A DNA stretch of 64,000 nt from a virus, in IMG/VR virus record IMGVR_UViG_3300047095_000752, positions 1-64,000 of that record. One strand, 5' to 3'. This document shows, in pieces, positions 15,054-22,540 of this stretch; positions within the stretch are counted from its first letter, which is position 1; every line of letters starts with the position of its first letter. A program made the translations under genes and the position numbers. The notes under the pieces are model-generated. The model was not told the origin of the DNA and did not search any database. It saw nothing but the letters and a program-made list of their open reading frames with translations.

Positions 15054-15440
15054 AATTGTTTCGGTCCCTGAAGACTTCTGGACCGACTTCACCATATGAC
15101 CGGGTAACTACGATGTCGGTATGTTAGCGACTCCGTCTACGCGACCGTCTTCGTGTGTATAAATAGTAGCATACCTCAAAAGCCCAAGTCAAGAGGTTTC
15201 TAAAATTTCACTTACACTGGTGAATCCGAACTGAGTTATAAATGGGAAAAAGCATCCGAAACCCGTTTACACACACTCAGCCATAATTTATAAGAGTACC
15301 GGTAAACGCAAGGCATTTACATCCCCGGTACTCCAAACCAAGCCACGTAGCTCAGTAAAGTCAAATAAAACATCGGGTATACCATAAAGTATACCCGATG
15401 GCTTCGCACCGATAGGGTACGAAAAATCCCACCAAGCCCA
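15054..15440 (-). ncRNA. Unidentified structured RNA segment in tRNA unit
   Basis: No convincing frame covers this stretch, but it carries strong hairpins. One is TCGGTCC…GGACCGA at about 15055-15083. Another is a GGTATG/CATACC-closed element at about 15117-15177. A GAGTACCGG…CCGGTACTC hairpin with a second internal stem lies at 15294-15333, and a perfect 12-bp CATCGGGTATAC hairpin at 15371-15400. It lies within the leftward RNA unit between the promoter near 15661 and the terminator near 13530, so it should be transcribed. None of the folds matches an RNA family I know. Confidence 0.5.
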
Positions 15441-15477
15441 CATGCGCTCCATGATGTTTATGATGGGATCAAAAAGG

Positions 15478-15640
15478 TACCCGGATATCGGATTTGAACC
15501 GACGATCCACCTCTATCTATAGTTCGAGGTGACCCCTAGCTTCTATCAACACCTCATGTGACTAGCAAGGGTGTCTTCAAGATTCTTGTCTGACGTTCGG
15601 GAAGTCACTCCTTATATCAGACTCCTTTAGGACCGGGATA
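15478..15640 (-). ncRNA. 163-nt closed RNA with a tRNA-like T-arm end
   Basis: The two ends pair as an acceptor-like helix (TATCCCGG with CCGGGTA, one bulged base). Next to the 3' strand is a textbook T-arm, GTCGG-TTCAAAT-CCGAT. Instead of D and anticodon arms, the interior holds several hairpins: GTCTGA/TCAGAC, a GACACCC…GGGGTC pairing, and ACCTC/GAGGT. This is the topology of a tRNA-like domain with a large insert, as in tmRNA, but I see no clear tag frame and no encoded CCA. It is the first RNA after the promoter motif at 15661-15681. Alternatives: a tRNA with an intron, or a tRNA-derived regulatory RNA. Confidence 0.45.
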
Positions 15641-15660
15641 GTTTAAACTTAAACTGTATA

Positions 15661-15681
15661 CAATATTTAATATATATAATA
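15661..15681 (-). promoter_or_regulatory. Phage promoter motif of the tRNA array
   Basis: The - strand reads TATTATATATATTAAATATTG and abuts the stop codon of the VWA gene. The leftward unit downstream is entirely RNA genes plus one homing endonuclease. Confidence 0.7.
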
Positions 15682-16263
15682 CTAAGCTCGTAAAGAAGCT
15701 ACACTAGCACTCATACTAGCGTATGCCGAGCGGGTTCCAACAGATGTAGGATCGTACTGTACAGTGTTATGAGTTTTGATCCCAAGACCACTACCAACGG
15801 CAAATGCGTCGATATTTGCGCCGGAGAAAATAAATTGCCAGTTGTATACTTCTTCTTGATGTGTGATTTTATTTTTAATATCATTCAATGTGAAATGACG
15901 ACTTGCATTTTCGTCACCATCTGTAATAATACAAATGATAACTTTTTCAGGTCTCTCTGGTTCCGGTAGTTTATTCAAATATACACCAATGTGATCTACA
16001 GTCTTTCCAATAGCATCGAATAAAGCTGTATACCCATTAGGTTGATAATTTTCTTTACTTAATAGTTCACAACTATTTAGATTTTCTACTTCACCGATAT
16101 CAACTTGAGTATCAAATATAGTTTTAATAATTTGAGCGGTTCCGGGTATTTTTCTTTGATCTTCAATAAGTGAATTATACCCGCCAATCGCATCATCTGT
16201 TAAAGAATGCATTGATCCGGACTTATCAACAATCATTCCAATTAGAGTATGGTCTTTCTTCAT
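15682..16263 (-). CDS. VWA domain protein
   Basis: 193 aa, a single von Willebrand factor A domain. The MIDAS metal site is visible as IVDKSGSMHSL (about residues 11-21), with later partners (NGYTALFDAIGKT near 79-91, and CIITDGDENAS). Such domains bind metal-dependent protein partners; stand-alone phage copies have no fixed function. The ATG follows AAGGAA. Upstream is a host-like sigma70 promoter rather than the phage motif, which suggests early expression. Confidence 0.85.
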   Translation of the reverse strand: MKKDHTLIGMIVDKSGSMHSLTDDAIGGYNSLIEDQRKIPGTAQIIKTIFDTQVDIGEVENLNSCELLSKENYQPNGYTALFDAIGKTVDHIGVYLNKLPEPERPEKVIICIITDGDENASRHFTLNDIKNKITHQEEVYNWQFIFSGANIDAFAVGSGLGIKTHNTVQYDPTSVGTRSAYASMSASVASLRA

Positions 16264-16305
16264 TGTGTTGTTCCTTGTGTGTTTTGTTGTTAGTTGCTTA
16301 TATGG

Positions 16306-16334
16306 ATTGTATCACATGATTTGTAGATTTGCAA
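16306..16334 (-). promoter_or_regulatory. Sigma70-like promoter for the VWA gene
   Basis: On the - strand TTGCAA (16334-16329), a 17-nt spacer and TACAAT (16311-16306) match the bacterial -35/-10 layout. It lies about 45 nt before the VWA start codon. Confidence 0.5.
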
Positions 16335-16377
16335 GTGGATTAAAATAACTTTACTATAATTTTCATTATTATTTACT

Positions 16378-16410
16378 ACAAAAAAGAATGGCTTTGCTAG
16401 AGCCATTCTT
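16378..16410 (-). terminator. Terminator after 53-aa gene
   Basis: The - strand AGAATGGCT…AGCCATTCT hairpin is followed by TTTTTTG; it closes the unit starting at 16686-16706. Confidence 0.8.
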
Positions 16411-16448
16411 CCAACCATTCTTTCTAACCTAACTATACAACCGGCGAA

Positions 16449-16610
16449 CTACAACCGGCGACCCTTCTCCAGCGCCTTCTCCAGTTCTTTTTCGCGATTA
16501 GACCCCCATTTTTCCTCCCTCAAATTCCTGCAAAAGGCGTCGCGCTGCGCCTTTTCTTCGTCCCGCCGCTGTTCGTTCCGCGCCTTTTCTTCATCTGCAC
16601 GCTCTGACAT
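16449..16610 (-). CDS. Small highly charged coiled-coil protein, 53 aa
   Basis: Starts MSERADEEKARNEQ with AAAGGG upstream and is almost entirely Glu/Lys/Arg/Gln/Ala, so probably one long charged helix. It forms its own unit, with a phage promoter before and a terminator after. Codon use is GC-rich (GCG, CGC, GAG), like the 9739 and 11652 genes. Function unknown. Confidence 0.6.
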   Translation of the reverse strand: MSERADEEKARNEQRRDEEKAQRDAFCRNLREEKWGSNREKELEKALEKGRRL

Positions 16611-16685
16611 TTTTATACCCTTTCATCGTTTGTTTATAATATCTCAGTTCACATGAGCCGAGGATATCGAATAACTTCATGATAG

Positions 16686-16706
16686 CACTAATTAATATAT
16701 ATAATT
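16686..16706 (-). promoter_or_regulatory. Phage promoter motif for the 53-aa gene
   Basis: The - strand reads AATTATATATATTAATTAGTG. A leader of about 75 nt separates it from the start codon. Confidence 0.65.
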
Positions 16707-16737
16707 AAATACTATATAATATAAACTAAAAATAGAT

Positions 16738-16778
16738 CAAAAAATAAACCATTATAACTTGTTAGGTTATAATGGTTT
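16738..16778 (-). terminator. Terminator of the second RNA unit
   Basis: The - strand AAACCATTATAAC…GTTATAATGGTTT hairpin is followed by ATTTTTTG. It ends the unit carrying tRNA-Ile copy 2 and the structured RNAs. Confidence 0.8.
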
Positions 16779-16786
16779 ACGAGTAT

Positions 16787-16862
16787 TGGTAGACCGTGTA
16801 AGAATTGAACTTACGACTCCGTGTATATAAGACGCGGCTTCTAACCACTGAATTAACGGTCC
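16787..16862 (-). tRNA. tRNA-Ile(UAU), copy 2
   Basis: The acceptor is GGACCGT/ACGGTCT and the D-arm is nearly the same as copy 1 (TAATTCAGTGGTTAGAAG). The anticodon stem CGCGT/ACACG (one mismatch) encloses CTTATAT (anticodon UAU). The T-arm is GTAAG-TTCAATT-CTTAC, and CCA is encoded. It is the last element of its unit, directly before the terminator. A diverged duplicate of 13572-13647. Confidence 0.82.
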
Positions 16863-16869
16863 ATCGAAT

Positions 16870-17475
16870 GGTTGTAAAACCCTGAGTGCTATCCGGCGAA
16901 GGCTAGCACTCAGGGGGTCTGACTACACATTCCTATGCACTGGGAGTCGCACATAGGTCTTTCGTAGGAGCCCTCGCCAAAGAGCCTACTAGTGTAGAAA
17001 TATCATAGCCCGGTGAGTAGGCGGGGATAGACGCTACTCACCGGGTGGTGCTCTTGGACTTAGTCTGTGTGGACTTAGTCACTGAGCAAGATTTTAAAGA
17101 CTTTCGTCTTGAGTTGAAATTTACGACTTCTTGAAATCTTAGAGAAGTCGTAGTATCGTATACCATCTCGTGCACCGTCGAATCCAAAGGGCTGCATTCC
17201 CCTTTGCGGAAGGATTCGATGGTATGGTGATTTCCGGAACACTGTTCCGCGATACCGTTGTGTGGATTCGCGTGGAGTCAGTCACGCTGGTAGTGCGGCT
17301 GGGGGACAGCCGATGAGGGGAAAAGAAAGTCCAGCCAAGGAGTTATGTGCAGGGCTTTGGCAAACCCTTTGGGAGACTCCTTGGCTGGATAATTAAAAAG
17401 CTTCAACCCAGACAATGACTCTGAACCCAAGTGGAAGGAAATGGGTTATGCGACCAGAATCTTTAATCTAAGTTT
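16870..17475 (-). ncRNA. About 600 nt of densely folded unidentified RNA
   Basis: No credible coding frame is present. The stretch holds a chain of strong hairpins. 16880-16915 has a perfect 12-bp CCCTGAGTGCTA stem, and 17009-17045 a perfect 12-bp CCCGGTGAGTAG stem. 17127-17155 has an ACGACTTCT stem, and 17176-17223 CCGTCGAATCC with its near-complement. 17331-17388 has a 13-bp CCAGCCAAGGAGT stem with an inner hairpin, and CGGCTG/CAGCCG lies near 17297-17313. A direct repeat GACTTAGTC occurs near 17055 and 17073. A phage promoter motif lies immediately upstream (17481-17501), and tRNA-Ile plus a terminator lie downstream, so it is expected to be transcribed with the tRNA. No match to RNase P RNA, tmRNA or a group I intron could be made. 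Confidence 0.6.
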
Positions 17476-17480
17476 TGCTT

Positions 17481-17501
17481 TCAATAATTTATATATATAG
17501 T
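17481..17501 (-). promoter_or_regulatory. Phage promoter motif of the structured-RNA unit
   Basis: The - strand reads CTATATATATAAATTATTGA, four bases after the stop codon of the 17506 gene. Confidence 0.7.
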
Positions 17502-17505
17502 GGAT

Positions 17506-17772
17506 TTAATTATCTTTACAATTATTAGTTTCCATACACATATAAGATAACCACATGTTAAATTCATTACAAGCCCTGAGACTATTTATTAATACTTTCT
17601 TTTTTATACTAGATATCTCAACCGTAAAGTCCGGATGATCTTTTAACCTGACTTTATATGCTGGTATTAAATTTCGTGTTATAGGAAGTATGTCTATGTG
17701 ATCATAAATATTATCTAAAATGTTATTATATCGAGTTAAGTATGCTGAGTGTAAATTAGATGAGAGATTCAA
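17506..17772 (-). CDS. Small hypothetical protein, 88 aa
   Basis: Starts at a TTG inside the end of the preceding gene, with AAGGAG 13 nt upstream. Helical N-terminus, a KVRLKDHPDFTVEISS middle and two Cys near the end. No family recognised. Confidence 0.5.
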   Translation of the reverse strand: MNLSSNLHSAYLTRYNNILDNIYDHIDILPITRNLIPAYKVRLKDHPDFTVEISSIKKKVLINSLRACNEFNMWLSYMCMETNNCKDN

Positions 17773-18517
17773 GTTCTTGTTTAAACTCCTTTAATAGTAA
17801 TTGTTTATTTACATTTTTTTGTCTTATTTTTTTAAGAGTTGGTCGGTTTAGACAATCATCGGACGGGAACTCGTACTGAGTTCTTATACCGGGTGTATTT
17901 GAATTTATATATAATGTAATCAACCCATCGTTATAATTACTGTGTTTATTACGAACTGTAAATAAAAACTTTACTGTATATATACTTTCTATAAACTTTA
18001 ACAATTTGCTATAAGAACTACCATAAGCATACACAAATAACTTCATGTGGGTTTTTATATAATTTTTACTTATTTCAACCTTATTTGAATTTCTATACAA
18101 TATTATATTAATTAGACTGTACCCAATAGGTGTTATACTTGCTAATGTTAAATTTCGGGTGGTCCATCGAGTTCCCATATATGGATTTAGTACAGCATAC
18201 ATACCATTATGTTCATCGTTTTTTATAAAATAATTTTCGAAAAACCCATATGATATGGATATTATATTCCTAGATCTTTCTTTTAAAAAATCAATAGGTT
18301 TAGTCCAGAGCCAAGAATTATCTAAATCAACCTTTGTGAATAACGTGTGATTAATTGTATCTACATATAATAACTGTTTTATAAAAGATATAGTGAGAAC
18401 TTTTTGTTCATAATTTTTACTATATGTGGAAACCTGAGCTAGATTCGAAAGAGTTTTTATGCAGGTATGTATCAAGCTCATGTATTTCTGAGGCGAAGTT
18501 ACTATTATATGTTTCAA
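17756..18517 (-). CDS. Hypothetical protein, 253 aa
   Basis: Tyr/Ile/Asn-rich protein without signal peptide or clear membrane segment. It starts at a weakly supported TTG; an in-frame ATG lies 12 codons in (MSLIHTCIKTL). The C-terminus is basic (KKIRQKNVNKQLLLKEFKQE). In composition it resembles the unknown proteins at 58054-60189. No domain recognised. Confidence 0.55.
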   Translation of the reverse strand: MKHIIVTSPQKYMSLIHTCIKTLSNLAQVSTYSKNYEQKVLTISFIKQLLYVDTINHTLFTKVDLDNSWLWTKPIDFLKERSRNIISISYGFFENYFIKNDEHNGMYAVLNPYMGTRWTTRNLTLASITPIGYSLINIILYRNSNKVEISKNYIKTHMKLFVYAYGSSYSKLLKFIESIYTVKFLFTVRNKHSNYNDGLITLYINSNTPGIRTQYEFPSDDCLNRPTLKKIRQKNVNKQLLLKEFKQELESLI

Positions 18518-18525
18518 TGTAAATA

Positions 18526-18822
18526 TTATTTCATAGTTTTAATGTGGTCTTCATAATAAGCCAATGCTTCATCGAACTCAGTAAATACTTGTATTTCCAG
18601 TTGAGTGTGGGTCAACGATAATTTAACGGTACTATCAACCATAATTTCAACGTATGATGTTTTTTCTTTTTCATTGTGTCGAAAGCTCATGCTACGAATC
18701 GTATACGGACCTGAAAGGGAATAAACCTTTTTACCTTCAATCATGCTGTTTGATATTTTATAGCAATTGTACATGGGAAAAGATTCTATAGTAAGTTCTT
18801 TTACACACTTGTTAATATGCAT
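18526..18822 (-). CDS. Hypothetical protein, 98 aa
   Basis: The ATG at 18822 (MHINKCVKELTIES) follows AAGGACC and overlaps the end of the upstream gene. It looks like a small strand-rich fold (KKVYSLSGPYTIRSMSF, SYVEIMVDSTVKLSLT) ending in a helix (FDEALAYYEDHIKTMK). No family recognised. Confidence 0.6.
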   Translation of the reverse strand: MHINKCVKELTIESFPMYNCYKISNSMIEGKKVYSLSGPYTIRSMSFRHNEKEKTSYVEIMVDSTVKLSLTHTQLEIQVFTEFDEALAYYEDHIKTMK

Positions 18823-19102
18823 TTGGAGGTCCTTGTCTTTTGTTGGTTTTGTGGAAGTTGTGGGTATAACGCATTGCAGTGTCATAACCAACGACTAAAG
18901 GAAATAAACTTATGCGAAGTACCATTTCTAGTACGGGTGTTTGAATTATTAATCTTCTATAGTAATTATAAGGTGAGCCGGTTCCGGGGCGTAGAGATAC
19001 ATACACAACAGCCCCTGATAACCCAATTACGGATATTAGATACGTGATAAATAAAAATAGGCTTACATAATAGAAGCCCATAAATAAAATGTTAAATATC
19101 AT
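18812..19102 (-). CDS. Small membrane protein, 96 aa
   Basis: The N-terminal ~35 residues are strongly hydrophobic (LFMGFYYVSLFLFITYLISV), and a second hydrophobic stretch lies near residues 60-72. Polar, basic C-terminus. Holin-like in size, but the layout gives no proof. Overlaps the next gene by 11 bases. Confidence 0.55.
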   Translation of the reverse strand: MIFNILFMGFYYVSLFLFITYLISVIGLSGAVVYVSLRPGTGSPYNYYRRLIIQTPVLEMVLRISLFPLVVGYDTAMRYTHNFHKTNKRQGPPNAY

Positions 19103-19103
19103 A

Positions 19104-19496
19104 CTAATCTTCGTCTAAACCGAACTCCTCACCCAATGTAATACTTTCTTCTAGATTATCGCTTTCATCGTATGGTTCGGAGTCTGCAATATCAGCTTCA
19201 ATGTCTTGGTCTAGATTCTGAATAAATTTGGTCATATATTCAATATATTTTTCTTTGATGATACATACCGAACATAGCTTATCAGATAGTTCAAAAATAT
19301 TAGTTTGTTCGTTTATACTCTTAACAACATCATTATCTTTAAATTCATCCATAGTTTTTGCAATGTCGATAACATATTGTAGTGGCATTAGAGTGTCAAG
19401 AATAATTCGGATTTCATCTACCTTTTCAATCAGTAGGTCGGAATTATTTTCATATAGTGCTAAGATTTGTTCAATGTTTTGATTTGTTGCGGGCAT
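19104..19496 (-). CDS. Acidic hypothetical protein, 130 aa
   Basis: ATG with GAAAGGAAT upstream. Mostly helical with a very acidic C-terminus (DIEADIADSEPYDESDN). It heads the leftward unit that diverges from the tail tube gene. Function unknown. Confidence 0.6.
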   Translation of the reverse strand: MPATNQNIEQILALYENNSDLLIEKVDEIRIILDTLMPLQYVIDIAKTMDEFKDNDVVKSINEQTNIFELSDKLCSVCIIKEKYIEYMTKFIQNLDQDIEADIADSEPYDESDNLEESITLGEEFGLDED

Positions 19497-19689
19497 TCGT
19501 ATATTCCTTTCAAATAGATGGTGTTATTTGTAATTTGGAAATAGACACTACTATTCCAATTCAAATAATTTTATCAACGGACAAATAATAGTACATTTCA
19601 TATTTATCCTTGTGTGCTAATGAAAATTTAAATCACGCTTTGATGTGTGATCTTCTTTACTCTCACTAACAATCCAATTTTACCATATA

Positions 19690-19705
19690 CGTTTTATAAA
19701 TGCAA
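19690..19705 (+). promoter_or_regulatory. Possible late promoter for the tail tube gene
   Basis: TTTTATAAATGCAAAT lies about 24 nt before the ribosome site and resembles T4-type late promoters (TATAAATA). The 19510-19725 gap holds nothing else I can assign; it should be the divergent control region for the two flanking units. Confidence 0.35.
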
Positions 19706-19725
19706 ATATAGGAGATAGAATTACT

Positions 19726-20484
19726 ATGGCAAAAAACTCTTTCGCCGCCATGGCAAATGGTAGCAATAAATTCACTAGAAAGTTCGGCACTGAAGCCGGT
19801 GAGGTCATGCCTTATATTTCAGGTAGAGGCTTCGTACACTTTTCAACAATTCCCGCAAATTTATATCAAGTTGTAAACTATCACAAGGGTGATGTTCTTA
19901 TTTCAAACAATGATGAAATTAAGAATATTCTTGAATCCGCTGTTATTTCAACCAACGTTCCCGGTAAGCAGGTAAACACCGCCGAGTTCACTGGTTTAGG
20001 TGGTATTACATGGTCCGTACCTACAAGTGTAACCAGCGACAACACCCTCAACATGAGATTCATTGAAACCAGTGGACTTCCCATTCTTTCAATTTTCCAT
20101 GCATGGGTTCGTATGATTCAAGATAACCGTGCTGGTGTGTCTCTCTTAGTTGGTGATAACTATTCTAAGAGCAACTACGCATCAAACGTTTACTACTGGA
20201 CCACAAAGCCCGATGGTGTAACCGTCGAATATGCCGCGTGTTATACCGGCGTTTTCCCAACCAAAGACCCCGCAGATCTATACGGCTACGACTTAGCTTC
20301 ACTTGATAAGGTCGAAGTTGATATGGACTTCCGTTGTGACTGGGTATGGGAAGAAGATTGGGTTTATACCCGTTGTCGCGATCTTGCCCAAGTACGTAAA
20401 GCCAATGCATTCCCTGTGGCTATGGGTCAGCTTAGTTCTACTGCTGGTGAAATCAATACCGCCTACAGACCTAGTGACGCATAA
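19726..20484 (+). CDS. Tail tube protein (T4 gp19-like)
   Basis: 252 aa, probable subunit of the inner tail tube of a contractile tail. Seen: a glycine/asparagine-rich start, then a strand-rich body with SGLPILSIFHAWVRMI (about residues 115-130), a YYWTTKPDGVTVEYAACYTG segment and an alternating acidic-hydrophobic DKVEVDMDFRCDWV stretch. This is the pattern I associate with gp19-like tube proteins of myoviruses. Strong AGGAG site, a long untranslated leader, richer codon use than the neighbours and a strong terminator directly after all fit a highly expressed structural gene transcribed alone. The tail sheath gene is not in the window. Confidence 0.65.
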   Translation: MAKNSFAAMANGSNKFTRKFGTEAGEVMPYISGRGFVHFSTIPANLYQVVNYHKGDVLISNNDEIKNILESAVISTNVPGKQVNTAEFTGLGGITWSVPTSVTSDNTLNMRFIETSGLPILSIFHAWVRMIQDNRAGVSLLVGDNYSKSNYASNVYYWTTKPDGVTVEYAACYTGVFPTKDPADLYGYDLASLDKVEVDMDFRCDWVWEEDWVYTRCRDLAQVRKANAFPVAMGQLSSTAGEINTAYRPSDA

Positions 20485-20505
20485 TTAATAAATACAATAT
20501 ATAAT

Positions 20506-20545
20506 GGAAATCTCCCACCAACTAAATGGTGGGAGATTTTTTTAT
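20506..20545. terminator. Bidirectional terminator
   Basis: AATCTCCCACCA…TGGTGGGAGATT hairpin, T-run on the + side and A-run on the other. It serves the rightward tail tube gene and lies at the end of the leftward 20542 gene. Confidence 0.85.
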
Positions 20546-20991
20546 TTGTTATAAATTTCGTCGGGATTCTTGACTTCGTGAGCCTTGAATAGATCGTATA
20601 ACAACTTTATACCATGCTTTAATTGTCGAATCCGGAATTCTTTACATCGCTCACCGAATGTATCAATAATTTGATCCCTTAAATTTTCATCATAGTAATA
20701 CTCTCGCAACTCCGCTTGTAGTACAACGAGTTCTTCTTTGAGTTCCTCATTTGTTTCCTTGTCGGATTCATCCATAGTGCTGAAGTCATCGTTAGTCTCT
20801 TTGTCAAAGACATCCTGAATGGTGTTGGGGGCTACGAATACCTGCTTTACATGTTCCTCCAGTGGGATCAAGTCCATCTTAGCAAGCTGTTCGGATTGAA
20901 TGCTTTCTAAAGTTTTATTCGGCATATCGAAAAAAATAGACAATCGTTCTAATACAATATCTTTAACATTTGGGTTTTTTTCTACATCCAT
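20542..20991 (-). CDS. Acidic helical hypothetical protein, 149 aa
   Basis: Long helical Glu/Asp/Lys-rich protein, with probable coiled coil in ESDKETNEELKEELVVLQAE and a C-terminal helical domain. It is the last gene of the leftward run of small genes from 23753. Function unknown. Confidence 0.65.
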   Translation of the reverse strand: MDVEKNPNVKDIVLERLSIFFDMPNKTLESIQSEQLAKMDLIPLEEHVKQVFVAPNTIQDVFDKETNDDFSTMDESDKETNEELKEELVVLQAELREYYYDENLRDQIIDTFGERCKEFRIRQLKHGIKLLYDLFKAHEVKNPDEIYNK

Positions 20992-20992
20992 T

Positions 20993-21313
20993 TTAAATTC
21001 CTTGTAGGTAGTAATATTTGTAGTTAAGGTCGTCTATCATAAAATACTTAGGTCCGTGTAAAATACATAATATAAATGCCACGGCGCGATTAAATATGAT
21101 AGAGAATATTCTTTTATTATCAGAGATATATGATTTTGTAGTATATTTAGACCAATAATTAGCTTCAATGAAATCATACAATATTGTACTGTATATAAAT
21201 CTATTTCGAAATAAATATGGGTATGATATCTGTTCACTCGACCATAATGATATATTCATAACTTTATTTAAATACTTGACTCGACCGTCTGATTTATTTC
21301 GAAGTGTAAACAT
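20993..21313 (-). CDS. Small hypothetical protein, 106 aa
   Basis: AAGGAGTATT site before the ATG. Aromatic and basic, with a hydrophobic segment (AVAFILCILHGP). Member of the ten-gene tandem run 20993-23753. Confidence 0.5.
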   Translation of the reverse strand: MFTLRNKSDGRVKYLNKVMNISLWSSEQISYPYLFRNRFIYSTILYDFIEANYWSKYTTKSYISDNKRIFSIIFNRAVAFILCILHGPKYFMIDDLNYKYYYLQGI

Positions 21314-21321
21314 AATACTCC

Positions 21322-21579
21322 TTAGACATAGGCGCTCGGATCTCGGTTTAAATACCGTATAATATCATAAAATAAATAAGAGGTCTTTGTCCACACATCC
21401 AGAAATATCTTCACATGAGATCTAAGTTCAAAATAATTTCTAAGTACAATTCCACTCAAAACAGTTCGTAACATTAAATCGTTTTTAATATTCAATTTGT
21501 ATTGGATATATTTTATAACGAAAAAATCATTATTTGATAAGCATTTGTTTTTTACTAAAATTAAATAGCAATCTCTCAT
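21322..21579 (-). CDS. Small hypothetical protein, 85 aa
   Basis: GAGGATTACCT before the ATG. Helical; contains LSGIVLRNYFELRSHVKIF. No family recognised. Confidence 0.5.
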   Translation of the reverse strand: MRDCYLILVKNKCLSNNDFFVIKYIQYKLNIKNDLMLRTVLSGIVLRNYFELRSHVKIFLDVWTKTSYLFYDIIRYLNRDPSAYV

Positions 21580-21592
21580 AGGTAATCCTCAT

Positions 21593-21946
21593 TTAAACAT
21601 CACCATTATATATGAAATCGTATTGTATCTGCAATATTAAGATTCTTAAATCTGACAGAGCACATAAGTATAATCGAAAGAATTTTCCTATATTTGATAA
21701 ATTTTGGTTTTCAACAAAATAACGCCAAGTTAAATACTTTGTTCGTATATGAAAATCTTTTGTACTTAACTTTATTTTAAATCTTGGGGCATCGATTATA
21801 ATATAATGTGATTGTAACGAATAAATATCAAATACACCGGGAACCCAGCAACTTATATGATGTGATATTATTTCTTCTAGACGTTGTACGGATTGGAAAT
21901 AATTATTATACATATAATAATTTCTCATTTTATTTATTGGTGCCAT
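21593..21946 (-). CDS. Small hypothetical protein, 117 aa
   Basis: GGAGGTTACCC before the ATG. A helical N-terminus (FQSVQRLEEIISHHIS) precedes strands (SHYIIIDAPRFKIKLSTK) and a helical end. Same helix-then-strand layout as many tiny neighbours. Confidence 0.5.
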   Translation of the reverse strand: MAPINKMRNYYMYNNYFQSVQRLEEIISHHISCWVPGVFDIYSLQSHYIIIDAPRFKIKLSTKDFHIRTKYLTWRYFVENQNLSNIGKFFRLYLCALSDLRILILQIQYDFIYNGDV

Positions 21947-22218
21947 GGGTAACCTCCGTTAGGTTTAAACATGTAGTTTTCATATGCGTCTGTCATTATA
22001 CATCTAACAAACAATCGGAATATATAATGTAGAGTATACATATAACCAGTCATGCTAATACCCATGGAGTATGGGCTTGATGGTATTCGTGGTAATATAA
22101 TTTTAGAACCAAATCTATATATGGTTACCATAGTATATTCCATTAAATCATGCCTGTAATTATATGGTAGAAATGTATATTTTCTAAAGTCACATCGAGT
22201 TTTTACTTCTACATACAT
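21934..22218 (-). CDS. Small hypothetical protein, 94 aa
   Basis: AGGATCGTAAA before the ATG; overlaps the next gene by 13 bases. Tyr- and Met-rich, no recognised domain. Confidence 0.45.
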   Translation of the reverse strand: MYVEVKTRCDFRKYTFLPYNYRHDLMEYTMVTIYRFGSKIILPRIPSSPYSMGISMTGYMYTLHYIFRLFVRCIMTDAYENYMFKPNGGYPWHQ

Positions 22219-22261
22219 TTTACGATCCTACGATTTTCAAGCATAAGTTTCCTCTTTTTTG

Positions 22262-22540
22262 TTATCTGAATATTTGTTTTATATTGAAAACCATTAATAA
22301 TATTAAAAAACTATATTTTATACAAATATTAATATAGTGATAAATCCATGGTACATGGCTTGGTATAATAGATACTAATGCAGCCCTGATAGTCCAAAGA
22401 CTTCCTTTGGTGAGTCGAGGTAATGCAAATAGGCTATATGTTAGATTTAAATAATTGTAACCATATATATTTCTGTACAAAATTTCTCTGGAGTATATAG
22501 TCACGTTATATCTTATCTCGCTTAATTGCTCTATTCTCAC
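22262..22540 (-). CDS. Small membrane-like protein, 92 aa
   Basis: GTG start with GGAG upstream. The C-terminal third is hydrophobic (YSFLILLMVFNI), a possible membrane anchor. Unknown function. Confidence 0.45.
   Translation of the reverse strand: MRIEQLSEIRYNVTIYSREILYRNIYGYNYLNLTYSLFALPRLTKGSLWTIRAALVSIIPSHVPWIYHYINICIKYSFLILLMVFNIKQIFR

Noticed and set aside
17050-17160. Group I intron-like core elements in the structured RNA
   Set aside because: GACTTAGTC repeats vaguely resemble intron core pieces, but no P/Q/R/S order or flanking exon could be made.
17297-17345. GAAAGTCC resemblance to an RNase P RNA conserved region on the + strand
   Set aside because: Only a short match; the other universal RNase P RNA elements and pairing order are absent, and the unit is transcribed leftward.
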